Assembly (NCBI RefSeq): GCF_900100305.1
Contig: NZ_FNEY01000005.1
Span: forward strand, 144,778 to 208,777
Reading direction: 5' to 3'
From: Paracidovorax citrulli
Lineage (GTDB): Bacteria; Pseudomonadota; Gammaproteobacteria; Burkholderiales; Burkholderiaceae_C
Length of the DNA: 64,000 nucleotides
In this document: positions 1 to 7,960 of the stretch, piece by piece
How positions within the stretch are numbered: position 1 is the stretch's first letter
Layout of the letters: each line of letters begins with the position of its first letter
Program-made: the position numbers and the translations under genes
The notes under the pieces: model-generated
What the model saw: the letters and a program-made list of their open reading frames with translations, nothing else
Told to the model about the DNA's origin: nothing
The model's database searches: none

Positions 1-1
1 G

Positions 2-109
2 GTGACGGAACGGCTGCTGGCCGGTGCCCGCCCCACCCACGAGAACGCCTTCAAGCTGCCCCTGGCCGAACGCACGCTGGCCGCAGCCCTTTCCCAGGCC
101 CGGAGCTGA
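2..109 (+). CDS. FAD-binding subunit of xanthine/aldehyde dehydrogenase family, C-terminal end only
   Basis: Only the last 35 codons lie in the window, so the start is outside it. The reading frame ends in TGA five bases before the start of the molybdenum subunit gene. The terminal peptide contains NAFKLPLAERTL, the kind of C-terminus seen in the FAD (middle) subunits of three-subunit molybdenum hydroxylases such as PaoB/YagS. The close spacing to the next gene supports one operon in which the FAD subunit passes electrons from the iron-sulphur subunit to an acceptor. Identification rests mainly on the neighbour, because too little sequence is present for an independent call. Confidence 0.72.
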   Translation: MTERLLAGARPTHENAFKLPLAERTLAAALSQARS

Positions 110-114
110 CCGCC

Positions 115-2364
115 ATGAAGTTCGACACCCCCGCCACCGCCAACCCCATCGACCAGCTCAAGGTCGTGGGCCAGCCGGTGAACCGCATCGACGGCCTGCG
201 CAAGACCACCGGCACCGCGCCCTACGCCTACGAGAGGCACGACGTCGCGCCCGACGCAGCCTACGGCGTCGTCGTGGGATCGGCGATCGCGCACGGCACC
301 ATCCGCCACATCGACCTGGAGCGCGCCCGCCGTGCGCCCGGCGTGCTGGCCGTCGTCACCGCGCAGTCGGCGGGCAAGCTGGGCCAGGGCAGGATGAACA
401 CCGCGCCGCTGCTGGCGGGCCCGCAGATCGACCACTACCACCAGGCCGTGGCGCTGGTGGTGGCCGAGACCTTCGAACAGGCCCGCGCCGCCGCGCAGCT
501 GGTGCGCGTGGACTACGACCGCCAGCCCGGCCGCTACGACCTGGCCGCCGCCAAGGACTCGGCCACGAAGCCCGAGGACATCAACGGCGATGCACCCGAC
601 ACGGCGGTGGGCGACTTCGCGGGCGCCTTCGCCGCCGCCCCCGTTCAGGTCGATGCCACCTACACCACGCCCGACCAGTCGCACGCCATGATGGAGCCGC
701 ACGCCACCATCGCCGCCTGGAAGGGCGACCAGCTCACCGTCTGGACCTCCAACCAGATGATCGCCTGGGGCCAGGGCGAACTGGCGAAGACGCTGGGCAT
801 CCCGAAGGACAAGGTGCGGCTGGTGTCGCCCTTCATCGGCGGCGGCTTCGGCGGCAAGCTCTTCCTGCGCGCCGACGCCCTGCTGGCCGCCTTGGGCGCG
901 CGTGCGGCGAAGCGCCCGGTCAAGGTGGCGCTGCAGCGTCCGATGATGATGAACAACACCACGCACCGGCCGGCCACCATCCAGCGCGTGCGCATCGGCG
1001 CCGACGCGCAGGGCAAGATCCTCGCGATCGGCCACGAGTGCTGGTCGGGCGACCTGCCCGGCGGCCAGGCCGACGGCGCCGTGGACCAGACCCGCAGGCT
1101 CTATGCGGGCGCGAACCGCATGACCGCCACGCGCCTGGCCGAACTGCACCTGCCCGAAGCCAATGCGATGCGCGCGCCCGGAGAAGCCACCGGCCACATG
1201 GCGCTGGAAGTCGCCATGGACGAGCTGGCCGAGAAGCTCGGCATCGACCCCGTGGAACTCCGCATCCGCAACGACACGCAGGTCGTGCCCGACACCACGG
1301 GAGAAAAAGGCGGCGACAAAGGCGACGGCAAGCGCCCCGAAAAGCGCTTCTCGCAGCGCCGGCTGGTGGAGTGCCTGCGCCTGGGCGCCGAACGCTTCGG
1401 CTGGAATGCGCGCAACCCGCTGCCCGCGCAGCGCCGCGAGGGCCGCTGGTGGGTGGGCCTGGGTATGGCGTCGGCCTACCGCGGCGCGCCCGTCATGAAG
1501 TCCGCCGCCCGCGTGCGGCTGGATGGCGAGGGCCGCATCCTGGTGGAAACCGACATGACGGACATCGGCACCGGCAGCTACACCATCATCGCCCAGACCG
1601 CGGCCGAGATGATGGGCGTGCCGCTCTCGCGCGTCGCGGTGCGGCTGGGCGACTCCGACTTTCCCGTCTCGGCCGGCTCGGGCGGACAGTGGGGCGCGGC
1701 CAGCTCCACTTCGGGCGTCTATGCCGCGTGCGTGAAACTGCGCGAGGCCGTCGCCAAGAAACTGGGCCTGGACCCGGCCACGGCCCAGTTCGCCGACGGG
1801 CAGGTGTCAGCGGGAGGGCGCAGCGTGGCACTCGCCGATGCCGCCCGCGATGGCGAGCCGGAGGCGGAGGACACCATCGAATTCGGCGTGCTGGAGAAGG
1901 AAACCCAGCAGTCCACCTTCGGCGCGCATTTCGTCGAGGTCGCCGTGGACGCGTTCACCGCCGAGGTGCGCATCCGCCGCATGCTGGCCGTGTGCGCGGC
2001 GGGCCGCATCCTGAATCCCAAATCGGCGCACAGCCAGGTGATCGGCGCCATGACCATGGGCGTGGGCAGCGCGCTGATGGAGGAACTCGCGGTGGACACC
2101 CGCCTGGGCTTCTTCGTGAACCACGACCTGGCCGGCTACGAGGTGCCGGTGCATGCCGACATCCCGCACCAGGAGGTGGTCTTCCTCGACGAGACCGACC
2201 CGCGCGCCTCGCCCATGAAGGCCAAGGGTGTGGGCGAGCTGGGTATCTGCGGCGTGAGCGCGGCCATCGCCAACGCGATCTACAACGCGACCGGGGTGCG
2301 CGTGCGGGACTATCCCATCACGCTCGACAAACTGATCGCCGGGATGCCGCGCACGGCGGTGTAG
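115..2364 (+). CDS. paoC: Molybdenum-cofactor-binding catalytic subunit of aldehyde/xanthine dehydrogenase (PaoC/YagR-like)
   Basis: A 749-residue protein, close to the usual 730-750 residues of PaoC-type large subunits. It carries the family signature GGGFGGK near residue 242 and the active-site segment KGVGELGICG near residue 704, whose glutamate is the expected base next to the molybdenum centre. The family oxidises aldehydes or purine-like substrates with hydroxyl transfer at a molybdopterin cofactor; the actual substrate cannot be read from sequence. It starts five bases after the FAD-subunit stop, so the two are probably translated together. E. coli PaoC is periplasmic through a Tat signal on the small subunit, which is outside this window. 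The symbol is by family resemblance; a YagR/XdhB-type name would be equally acceptable. Confidence 0.88.
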   Translation: MKFDTPATANPIDQLKVVGQPVNRIDGLRKTTGTAPYAYERHDVAPDAAYGVVVGSAIAHGTIRHIDLERARRAPGVLAVVTAQSAGKLGQGRMNTAPLLAGPQIDHYHQAVALVVAETFEQARAAAQLVRVDYDRQPGRYDLAAAKDSATKPEDINGDAPDTAVGDFAGAFAAAPVQVDATYTTPDQSHAMMEPHATIAAWKGDQLTVWTSNQMIAWGQGELAKTLGIPKDKVRLVSPFIGGGFGGKLFLRADALLAALGARAAKRPVKVALQRPMMMNNTTHRPATIQRVRIGADAQGKILAIGHECWSGDLPGGQADGAVDQTRRLYAGANRMTATRLAELHLPEANAMRAPGEATGHMALEVAMDELAEKLGIDPVELRIRNDTQVVPDTTGEKGGDKGDGKRPEKRFSQRRLVECLRLGAERFGWNARNPLPAQRREGRWWVGLGMASAYRGAPVMKSAARVRLDGEGRILVETDMTDIGTGSYTIIAQTAAEMMGVPLSRVAVRLGDSDFPVSAGSGGQWGAASSTSGVYAACVKLREAVAKKLGLDPATAQFADGQVSAGGRSVALADAARDGEPEAEDTIEFGVLEKETQQSTFGAHFVEVAVDAFTAEVRIRRMLAVCAAGRILNPKSAHSQVIGAMTMGVGSALMEELAVDTRLGFFVNHDLAGYEVPVHADIPHQEVVFLDETDPRASPMKAKGVGELGICGVSAAIANAIYNATGVRVRDYPITLDKLIAGMPRTAV

Positions 2365-2385
2365 GCACGGTTGCGGCCCCGGCCG

Positions 2386-2922
2386 TCAGTCCTGCCAGAG
2401 CGGCTCGCCACCGCGCTCCAGGTGGGTGAGGTACACGCGCGTGTCGAACTCGTACTGGTGGTAGCGCGACTCCATGGATTCGCAGAGCTGGTAGAACGCC
2501 TTGCCGTGGTCCTTCTCGCGCAGGTGCGCCAGCTCGTGCACGACGATCATGCGCAGGAACTCCTCGGGCACGCGCTTGAACACCGATGCCACGCGGATTT
2601 CGTGGCGGGCTGCCAGGCGGCCGCCCTGCACCCGCGACGAGGCCGTGTGCAGCCCCAGCGCATGCCGCACCACGTGGATCTTGCTGTCGAAGACCACCTT
2701 GTTCAAGGGCGCGGCATGGCGCAGGTGGCGCGCCTTCAGGTCGGCCGCATAGCGGTAGAGGGACTTGTCGTCACGCACCGCATGGGCCTGGGGGTAGCGC
2801 CGCAGCAGCAGCCCGCCAAGCCCGTCGCCGTCCGCGAGGGCTGCGACCTGCGCGCGCAGCGGCTCGGGATAGCCTTGCAGGTAGGGCAGCAACGGATCGG
2901 CGCCGGACGGCCGGACGCTCAA
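2386..2922 (-). CDS. YgjP-like zinc metallopeptidase-domain protein
   Basis: A 178-residue protein with the zincin motif HELAHLREKDHGKAFY near residues 129-144. HExxH is present as HELAH, followed by a further histidine, the arrangement of the YgjP/DUF45 family (also called M48-like or WLM-related). Family members are presumed metal-dependent peptidases or hydrolases with largely unknown substrates. The start overlaps the stop of the upstream gene by four bases (ATGA), so the two are translationally coupled. The gene converges on the molybdenum hydroxylase gene with about 20 bases between the stops. No signal peptide or membrane segment is seen, so it is probably cytoplasmic. Confidence 0.82.
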   Translation of the reverse strand: MSVRPSGADPLLPYLQGYPEPLRAQVAALADGDGLGGLLLRRYPQAHAVRDDKSLYRYAADLKARHLRHAAPLNKVVFDSKIHVVRHALGLHTASSRVQGGRLAARHEIRVASVFKRVPEEFLRMIVVHELAHLREKDHGKAFYQLCESMESRYHQYEFDTRVYLTHLERGGEPLWQD

Positions 2923-3557
2923 TGCAGGTGGCGGGGCCTCCGGCCACCGCCGCCGCCGTGGCCGCCGGAACCGGGGCCGCCCCCCGTGCCGCGCGGGGGC
3001 TTGCCGATCTCCAGCGAATTCACCAGGGCATCGAAGCGCTGCGAGAACAGCTTGTCGATCTCCGATACCACGCCGCCCAGTTCGGCGCCGTCGAAATGGC
3101 GCTCCATCAGGTGCACCACGTCCTGCACCAGCAGATCGCGCTGCACCTGCATGATGGCCGCGGGCGTCGGGCCCACGAAGAGCATGACGAAATCATCGCG
3201 CGCCTCGGTGCCGTCGTCTTCCTCGTCCTCGTCGAACTCCGTGTCGTAGAACGTCACCTCGATGGCCGCGCCCTGCTCCGAAAGTTCGTTCAGGCTCATG
3301 CACATCTCGTCCAGCGACTGGCGGAAATCCTCGTCGCCATGCACCGTCCAGCAGATGTTCAGCACGTGCTCCTTGGCATCGAACTCGATGCCCGGCTCTT
3401 CCTCGTACGCGCTCGCCGCACCGTCGGCCAGCGAACGGGCGCCCGCGTACTTCCAGAGCGGCTTGAGCGCGTCCTGCAGCTGCTCGAACGTGGTGTCGGC
3501 ACGCATCTGCACCTGGCCGTGGACATGGATTTCAAAAGGAGCGTTGTAACTTGACAT
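2919..3557 (-). CDS. Conserved acidic protein of unknown function with Gly/His-rich tail
   Basis: I do not recognise a named function. The 212-residue protein starts at the ATG giving MSSYNAPFEIHVHGQVQM; an upstream extension would run into the tRNA-Leu gene and is rejected. The middle is strongly acidic (a DEDEEDDGTEARDD stretch near residue 100). The last 30 residues are a glycine/histidine/arginine tail that may bind metal or RNA. There is no signal peptide or membrane helix. The stop overlaps the ATG of the YgjP-like gene, so the pair forms a small operon just downstream of tRNA-Leu(UAA). It resembles proteins conserved in Comamonadaceae without assigned roles. Confidence 0.75.
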   Translation of the reverse strand: MSSYNAPFEIHVHGQVQMRADTTFEQLQDALKPLWKYAGARSLADGAASAYEEEPGIEFDAKEHVLNICWTVHGDEDFRQSLDEMCMSLNELSEQGAAIEVTFYDTEFDEDEEDDGTEARDDFVMLFVGPTPAAIMQVQRDLLVQDVVHLMERHFDGAELGGVVSEIDKLFSQRFDALVNSLEIGKPPRGTGGGPGSGGHGGGGGRRPRHLH

Positions 3558-3570
3558 GATCGAATCGTAG

Positions 3571-3662
3571 TGGTGCCCCGAGCCGGGATCGAACCGGCAC
3601 GCCCCTTCGCAGGAAGCGGCGGATTTTAAGTCCGCAGTGTCTACCAATTTCACCATCGGGGC
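3571..3662 (-). tRNA. tRNA-Leu (anticodon UAA)
   Basis: On the minus strand the 92-base sequence folds as a class II tRNA with long variable arm. The acceptor stem is GCCCCGA pairing with TCGGGGC, followed by A and an encoded CCA. The anticodon loop is CTTAAAA inside a GCGGA/TCCGC stem, giving anticodon UAA. The T-loop sequence GGTTCGATCCC is present. The gene precedes the acidic-protein gene on the same strand. Confidence 0.96.
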
Positions 3663-3775
3663 GCCGGCTGCGCCGCCCGGGCTCCGCACTGCAGCGTACC
3701 CCCGGAGCGGGGTGAGTGCAATGTCCGCATGGCCTCCCGGGGGACAGTCAGGCGATGCCTGCCTGCGCGGCAAAG

Positions 3776-3801
3776 TGAAAAGGGAAGCCGCAGCTTCCCT
3801 T
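3776..3801 (-). terminator. Candidate rho-independent terminator (second hairpin downstream of clpV)
   Basis: An 8-bp stem AGGGAAGC / GCTTCCCT with loop CGCA; on the minus strand the stem is followed by TTTTC. It is either a backup terminator for clpV or the end of an unannotated short transcript starting between 3802 and 3900. Confidence 0.55.
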
Positions 3802-3900
3802 GTATCGACCGAAATGGGTGCCGTGCGTTCCGGCAGTTGCGCCGCGGCCGCAGGGCACCTGCCACCGGCCGTGGAAACCATCCATTATGTACCAAGTCGG

Positions 3901-3921
3901 GAAAAGCCCCCTTCCGGGGGC
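3901..3921 (-). terminator. Rho-independent terminator of the T6SS operon (after clpV)
   Basis: A GC stem GCCCCC / GGGGGC with a four-base loop, followed on the minus strand by TTTTC. It lies about 20 bases past the clpV stop codon. Confidence 0.65.
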
Positions 3922-3943
3922 GGCACCCGTTCCCGGGGACGGC

Positions 3944-6721
3944 TCAGGCCTCTTCGTACTCGATGGCGAAATCGCTGTCCGCCACGCCGAGGCGGATGCG
4001 GCGGATCGACTTCGAATCGACAGAGCTCTGCAGGAAGCGCATCGCCAGCCGCGGCAGCAGGTTCTGGGTGATGATTCCGTCCACCATCCGGGCGCCGGAT
4101 TCCACCTCGGTGCAGCGCTGGCGAATGAGCTGCACGGCCGCATCGTCGATGTCCAGCACGGCGCCGTGGCGCTCGGCGATGCGCGTCTGGATGCGCTGCA
4201 GCTGCAGGCGGATGATCTGCTCGAGCATCGCGTCCGAGATCGGGTAGTACGGCACCACCACCAGCCGGCCCAGCAGCGCGGCCGGGAATTTCTCCAGCAG
4301 CGGCTTGCGCACCGCCTGGGCCAGTGCCTCGGGCTGGGGCGCCAGCTCCGGATCCCGGCACATGCCGGCGATCAGCTCCGAGCCCACGTTGGAAGTCAGG
4401 ATGATGACCGTGTTCTTGAAATCGATGTAGCGCCCCTCGCCGTCTTCCATCCAGCCCTTGTCGAACACCTGGAAGAACAGCTCGTGCACGTCCGGGTGGG
4501 CCTTCTCGATCTCGTCGAGCAGCACCACGCTGTAGGGGCGGCGGCGCACGGCCTCGGTCAGCACGCCGCCTTCGCCGTAGCCCACGTAGCCGGGCGGCGC
4601 GCCCTTGAGCGTGGAGACCGTGTGGGCCTCCTGGTATTCGCTCATGTTGATGGTGATGAGGTTCTGCTCGCCACCGTACAGCGCCTCGGCCAGCGACAGC
4701 GCGGTCTCCGTCTTGCCGACGCCCGAGGGCCCGGCCAGCAGGAACACGCCGATGGGCTTGCCGGGGTTGTCCAGCTGGGCACGCGCGGTCTGGATGCGGC
4801 GCGTGATCGCCTCCAGGCCGTGGCGCTGGCCGATCACCCGCTTCTCCAGCGTATCGGCGAGCGTCAGCACGGACTGCACCTCGTCGCGCACCATGCGGCC
4901 CACGGGGATGCCCGTCCATTCGGCCACCACCGCAGCCACCACGCTCGCATCCACGACGGGCTGCAGCAGCGGATCTTCGCCCTGCAGGCGCGCCAGGTCC
5001 TGGCGCAGCGCAGCCAGCGCCTCGGGAGTGGCGACGCCCGGGGACACCGCCGCGCCCTGTGCCGTACCGGCGGCAGCCGCCCCGCCGCTGCCGGCTTCTC
5101 CGGAGGCCTCCGATGCATGGGCCGGCGCGGTTGCCGGGGCAGGCGCCTGCGCCGCCCCGGCTGCCCCGGGCTTGCCGGCCGGCTTCAGCAACGCCGCCTC
5201 CGCGTCCACGATCTGCTGCACCAGCACCTTCTCGCGTTCGAACCGCTCCTGCAATTCGGCCTTTTCGGCCAGCAGGCGCTCGATCGCGGTGCCGATGTCG
5301 GCGAAGCGGCCGGCGTCGCCCACGCCCAGGCCCAGCTCGCGCTGCACGATGTCCTTCTCGACCTCGAGCGCCTCCAGCTGACGCACCACCGACTCCAGCC
5401 GCGCCGGCGTCGCGTGCAGGCCCAGCGCCACGCGCGAGCACGCGGTGTCCAGCAGGCTCACGGCCTTGTCGGGCAGCTGGCGCGACGGGATGTAGCGGTG
5501 CGACAGCGTCACCGCCGCAGCCACGGCGTCCTCGCCGATACGCACCTTGTGATGGCCTTCCAGCTTCGCGGCCACGCCGCGCAGCATGTGCACCGCCTTG
5601 GCCTCGTCCGGCTCGTGGATCTGCACGAGCTGGAAGCGCCGGGTGAGCGCCGGGTCCTTCTCGATGTATTTCTTGTACTCGGCCCAGGTGGTGGCGCCGA
5701 TGGTGCGCAGCACGCCGCGCGCCAGCGCCGGCTTGAGCAGGTTGGCGGCATCGCCCGTGCCTGCCTGCCCGCCCGCGCCGACGAGCGTGTGCACCTCGTC
5801 GATGAACAGCACGATCGGCACCGTGCTGGCCTGCACCTCGTCGAGCAGCGAGCGCAGGCGGTTCTCGAACTCGCCCTTCATGCTCGCGCCGGCCTGCAGC
5901 AGGCCGATGTCCACCACGCGCAGTTGCACGTCCTTGAGCGGTGGCGGCACGTCGCCCGCCGCGATGCGCAGCGCGAGGCCTTCCACCACCGCCGTCTTGC
6001 CCACGCCGGCCTCGCCGACCAGGATGGGGTTGTTCTGACGCCGGCGCATGAGGATGTCCACCATCTGGCGCACTTCCTCGTCGCGGCCGGTGACCGGGTC
6101 GAGTTCCTGCAGGCGCGCGCGCTCCGTCAGGTCCACCGTGTAACGCTTCAGGGCCTCGCCGGGCCCGGCCGCCTCGGCAGTGGCGCCGCTCGCCTCGCCG
6201 GGCACGCCGCCCAGGCCGCTGCCGTCCGCGGCCTTCAGGCGCGATTCCGGCGAATCCGGCAGCACGCGGCCGAACACCTCGCTCAGGGCAGGCTCGCCCA
6301 GCTTGTTGAATTCCCCCGAAATCGCGCGCAGCTCGTTGGCCAGCACGCGCGTGCGCAGCATGCCCGAGAGCCAGTAGGCGCTGCGGATCTGCGATTCGCC
6401 GTACATCAGCGTGGCGTACACCCAGCCGCGTTCGATCGAGGATTCGATCTGCGCCGAGAAATCGCTGATCGACGTGGCGCCGCGCGGCAGCCGGTCCAGG
6501 CTCTGCAGCACGTCGGTGGCGAGCCGGTCGGAATCCACCGCGAAGTGGCGCAGCAGCCGGATCAGGTCGGAATCCGTCTCCTGCAGCAGCTGGTGCAGCC
6601 AGTGCACCAGCTCCACGTAGGGATTGCCGCGCAGCTTGCAGAACACGGTCGCGCTTTCCAGCGACTTGAAGAGCAGGGGATTGAGCTTGCCGAAAAGGGC
6701 TTGCCGGCTGATTTCAGACAT
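3944..6721 (-). CDS. clpV: T6SS sheath-disassembly AAA+ ATPase ClpV (TssH)
   Basis: A 925-residue Clp/Hsp100 ATPase. The N-terminal double-Clp domain spans about residues 1-160. The first AAA module has Walker A GEAGVGKTAVVEG near residue 238 and the second has GPSGVGKTETALS near residue 662. ClpV unfolds the contracted TssB/TssC sheath after firing so the subunits can be reused. It is the last gene of the T6SS operon and is followed by a terminator. Between the AAA modules, residues about 514-570 form an Ala/Pro/Gly-rich insertion that makes the protein somewhat longer than a typical ClpV of about 880 residues. It is cytoplasmic, and the T6SS context separates it from ClpB. Confidence 0.97.
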   Translation of the reverse strand: MSEISRQALFGKLNPLLFKSLESATVFCKLRGNPYVELVHWLHQLLQETDSDLIRLLRHFAVDSDRLATDVLQSLDRLPRGATSISDFSAQIESSIERGWVYATLMYGESQIRSAYWLSGMLRTRVLANELRAISGEFNKLGEPALSEVFGRVLPDSPESRLKAADGSGLGGVPGEASGATAEAAGPGEALKRYTVDLTERARLQELDPVTGRDEEVRQMVDILMRRRQNNPILVGEAGVGKTAVVEGLALRIAAGDVPPPLKDVQLRVVDIGLLQAGASMKGEFENRLRSLLDEVQASTVPIVLFIDEVHTLVGAGGQAGTGDAANLLKPALARGVLRTIGATTWAEYKKYIEKDPALTRRFQLVQIHEPDEAKAVHMLRGVAAKLEGHHKVRIGEDAVAAAVTLSHRYIPSRQLPDKAVSLLDTACSRVALGLHATPARLESVVRQLEALEVEKDIVQRELGLGVGDAGRFADIGTAIERLLAEKAELQERFEREKVLVQQIVDAEAALLKPAGKPGAAGAAQAPAPATAPAHASEASGEAGSGGAAAAGTAQGAAVSPGVATPEALAALRQDLARLQGEDPLLQPVVDASVVAAVVAEWTGIPVGRMVRDEVQSVLTLADTLEKRVIGQRHGLEAITRRIQTARAQLDNPGKPIGVFLLAGPSGVGKTETALSLAEALYGGEQNLITINMSEYQEAHTVSTLKGAPPGYVGYGEGGVLTEAVRRRPYSVVLLDEIEKAHPDVHELFFQVFDKGWMEDGEGRYIDFKNTVIILTSNVGSELIAGMCRDPELAPQPEALAQAVRKPLLEKFPAALLGRLVVVPYYPISDAMLEQIIRLQLQRIQTRIAERHGAVLDIDDAAVQLIRQRCTEVESGARMVDGIITQNLLPRLAMRFLQSSVDSKSIRRIRLGVADSDFAIEYEEA

Positions 6722-6793
6722 GGGACCTCGCGGATGGAAATGGAAATCGGTGAAGGAATGAACAAAGAAGGAAACACGCCACGGTGCCGCACG

Positions 6794-7960
6794 CTAGGAC
6801 GCTTCGGCCGCCGGGACGGGCCCGGCCCGCGATCCCGCACCGGCATCCGCGCGGGCCCGCCTGCGCGATGCCAGCCACAGTTCGGGGTCCAGCCGGAAAT
6901 CGTCCGGATCGCGCTGCGCGGGACCGGAGAAGGACCACGTCGTCCATCCCAGCCGGACGCTGCCGCCGAGCTGGCAGGGCGGGACATCCTCGCGGCGCAG
7001 GATCAGCTCGTAATCCCATGCGAACTCGATGCCGACGTAGTTGCGCACCCAGTCCACCAGCGCCCGGAAGTCTTCGCCGCCCGGCAGGAAGCGTTCGTAC
7101 TGCGCGAGCGGCAGCGGGCCGATGCGCAGCCGGAACTTGCCCTGCGCGTCGGGCACCCGGCTGCCCACCACCGTGTCCACGCCCAGGCGCGCGTTGCGCG
7201 GCACGCGCGACAGCGTGGTCTGCTGCTCCGGATCCAGCTCCAGGTAATGCAGCGTGAACTCGACCAGTTCCACGGGCACTTCGAAGAAGATCCGCAGGGC
7301 CGACACCAGGCCTTCGGGATTGCGGGTCCAGCGCGTCCAGTGGCCCGCCAGGTACTGCTTGGCATGGTCCGGTACGGTGTCGCGGTCGCGCTGGGACGCC
7401 TCGCCATAGCCGATCAGGCTGCGCAGGTGGCGCCCGAACAGGTCGCTGTCCGGACGGTCGAGCGAGGTCACTGGCTGCGTGTCGGACCACGCCCGGAAGA
7501 ACAGCAGCAGCAGCCGGTGGTGGAAGATGTCGGAGAAGCGCGCGATCGTCGGGTCGTCGTGCTGCCGCAGCCGCTCGCGCACGTACTCGGTCAAGTGCGT
7601 GGGCAGCGGCCCGTTGGGGCCATAGAGGCCGAAGTTCCAGACCGTGAGGCGCTCGGGCTGGCCGGCCGTGGCCGGCAGCACCTCGGCGAGGGTCGCGGGC
7701 GCGAAGGCCAGCGACGGGTCCTGGCCCAGGCGCAGCGGCTCGTCCCGCGGGCGCAGGGCCTTGCCGAAGCGCGGATGGCCGCGGCTGCGCGCCTGCAGCA
7801 CGCGCAGCGCGAAGAACAGGTCGAACGGATGCGGATCGCGCCGCAGGCGCTGCCAGAACCCCGACGCATCCAGGCCGGCATCCGGCGCCGGCCCCTGCCC
7901 CGGTCGCGGTCCCGCCTCCGGCATTGCGGAGTCCTCCTGCGCGGGCACACGGTCGCTCAT
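6794..7960 (-). CDS. tssG: T6SS baseplate protein TssG
   Basis: A 388-residue baseplate wedge protein of the ImpH/VasB family. The chosen ATG overlaps the tssF stop by four bases (ATGA), indicating translational coupling; longer readings of the frame run through tssF and are rejected. Recognisable family segments are the N-terminal PHPFDLFFALRVLQ and the YELILRREDVPP-type region near the C-terminus. TssG forms a TssK-TssF2-TssG wedge, with TssE, which assembles around the VgrG hub under the sheath. The C-terminal 30 residues are Arg/Ala-rich and probably disordered. Confidence 0.95.
   Translation of the reverse strand: MSDRVPAQEDSAMPEAGPRPGQGPAPDAGLDASGFWQRLRRDPHPFDLFFALRVLQARSRGHPRFGKALRPRDEPLRLGQDPSLAFAPATLAEVLPATAGQPERLTVWNFGLYGPNGPLPTHLTEYVRERLRQHDDPTIARFSDIFHHRLLLLFFRAWSDTQPVTSLDRPDSDLFGRHLRSLIGYGEASQRDRDTVPDHAKQYLAGHWTRWTRNPEGLVSALRIFFEVPVELVEFTLHYLELDPEQQTTLSRVPRNARLGVDTVVGSRVPDAQGKFRLRIGPLPLAQYERFLPGGEDFRALVDWVRNYVGIEFAWDYELILRREDVPPCQLGGSVRLGWTTWSFSGPAQRDPDDFRLDPELWLASRRRARADAGAGSRAGPVPAAEAS

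Larger units (their letters stand above)
3663..3943. other. Intergenic region between clpV and tRNA-Leu
   Basis: No convincing protein gene is seen in these 281 bases. They contain two separate minus-strand hairpins followed by short T-runs (3776-3801 and 3901-3921). The one nearer clpV is the natural terminator of the T6SS operon. The second, 100 bases further on, is unexplained by the annotated genes and could close a small RNA transcribed from about 3.9 kb. The tRNA-Leu promoter should also lie here. Confidence 0.5.

Noticed and set aside
24..2429. An 801-codon plus-strand frame overlapping the molybdenum subunit
   Set aside because: Arg/Gly/Pro-rich shadow frame; the 115-2364 frame carries the family motifs.
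3571..3943. tRNA-Leu as an integration site for the T6SS locus
   Set aside because: No integrase gene and no partial duplicate of the tRNA 3' end was noticed at the other side of the locus.
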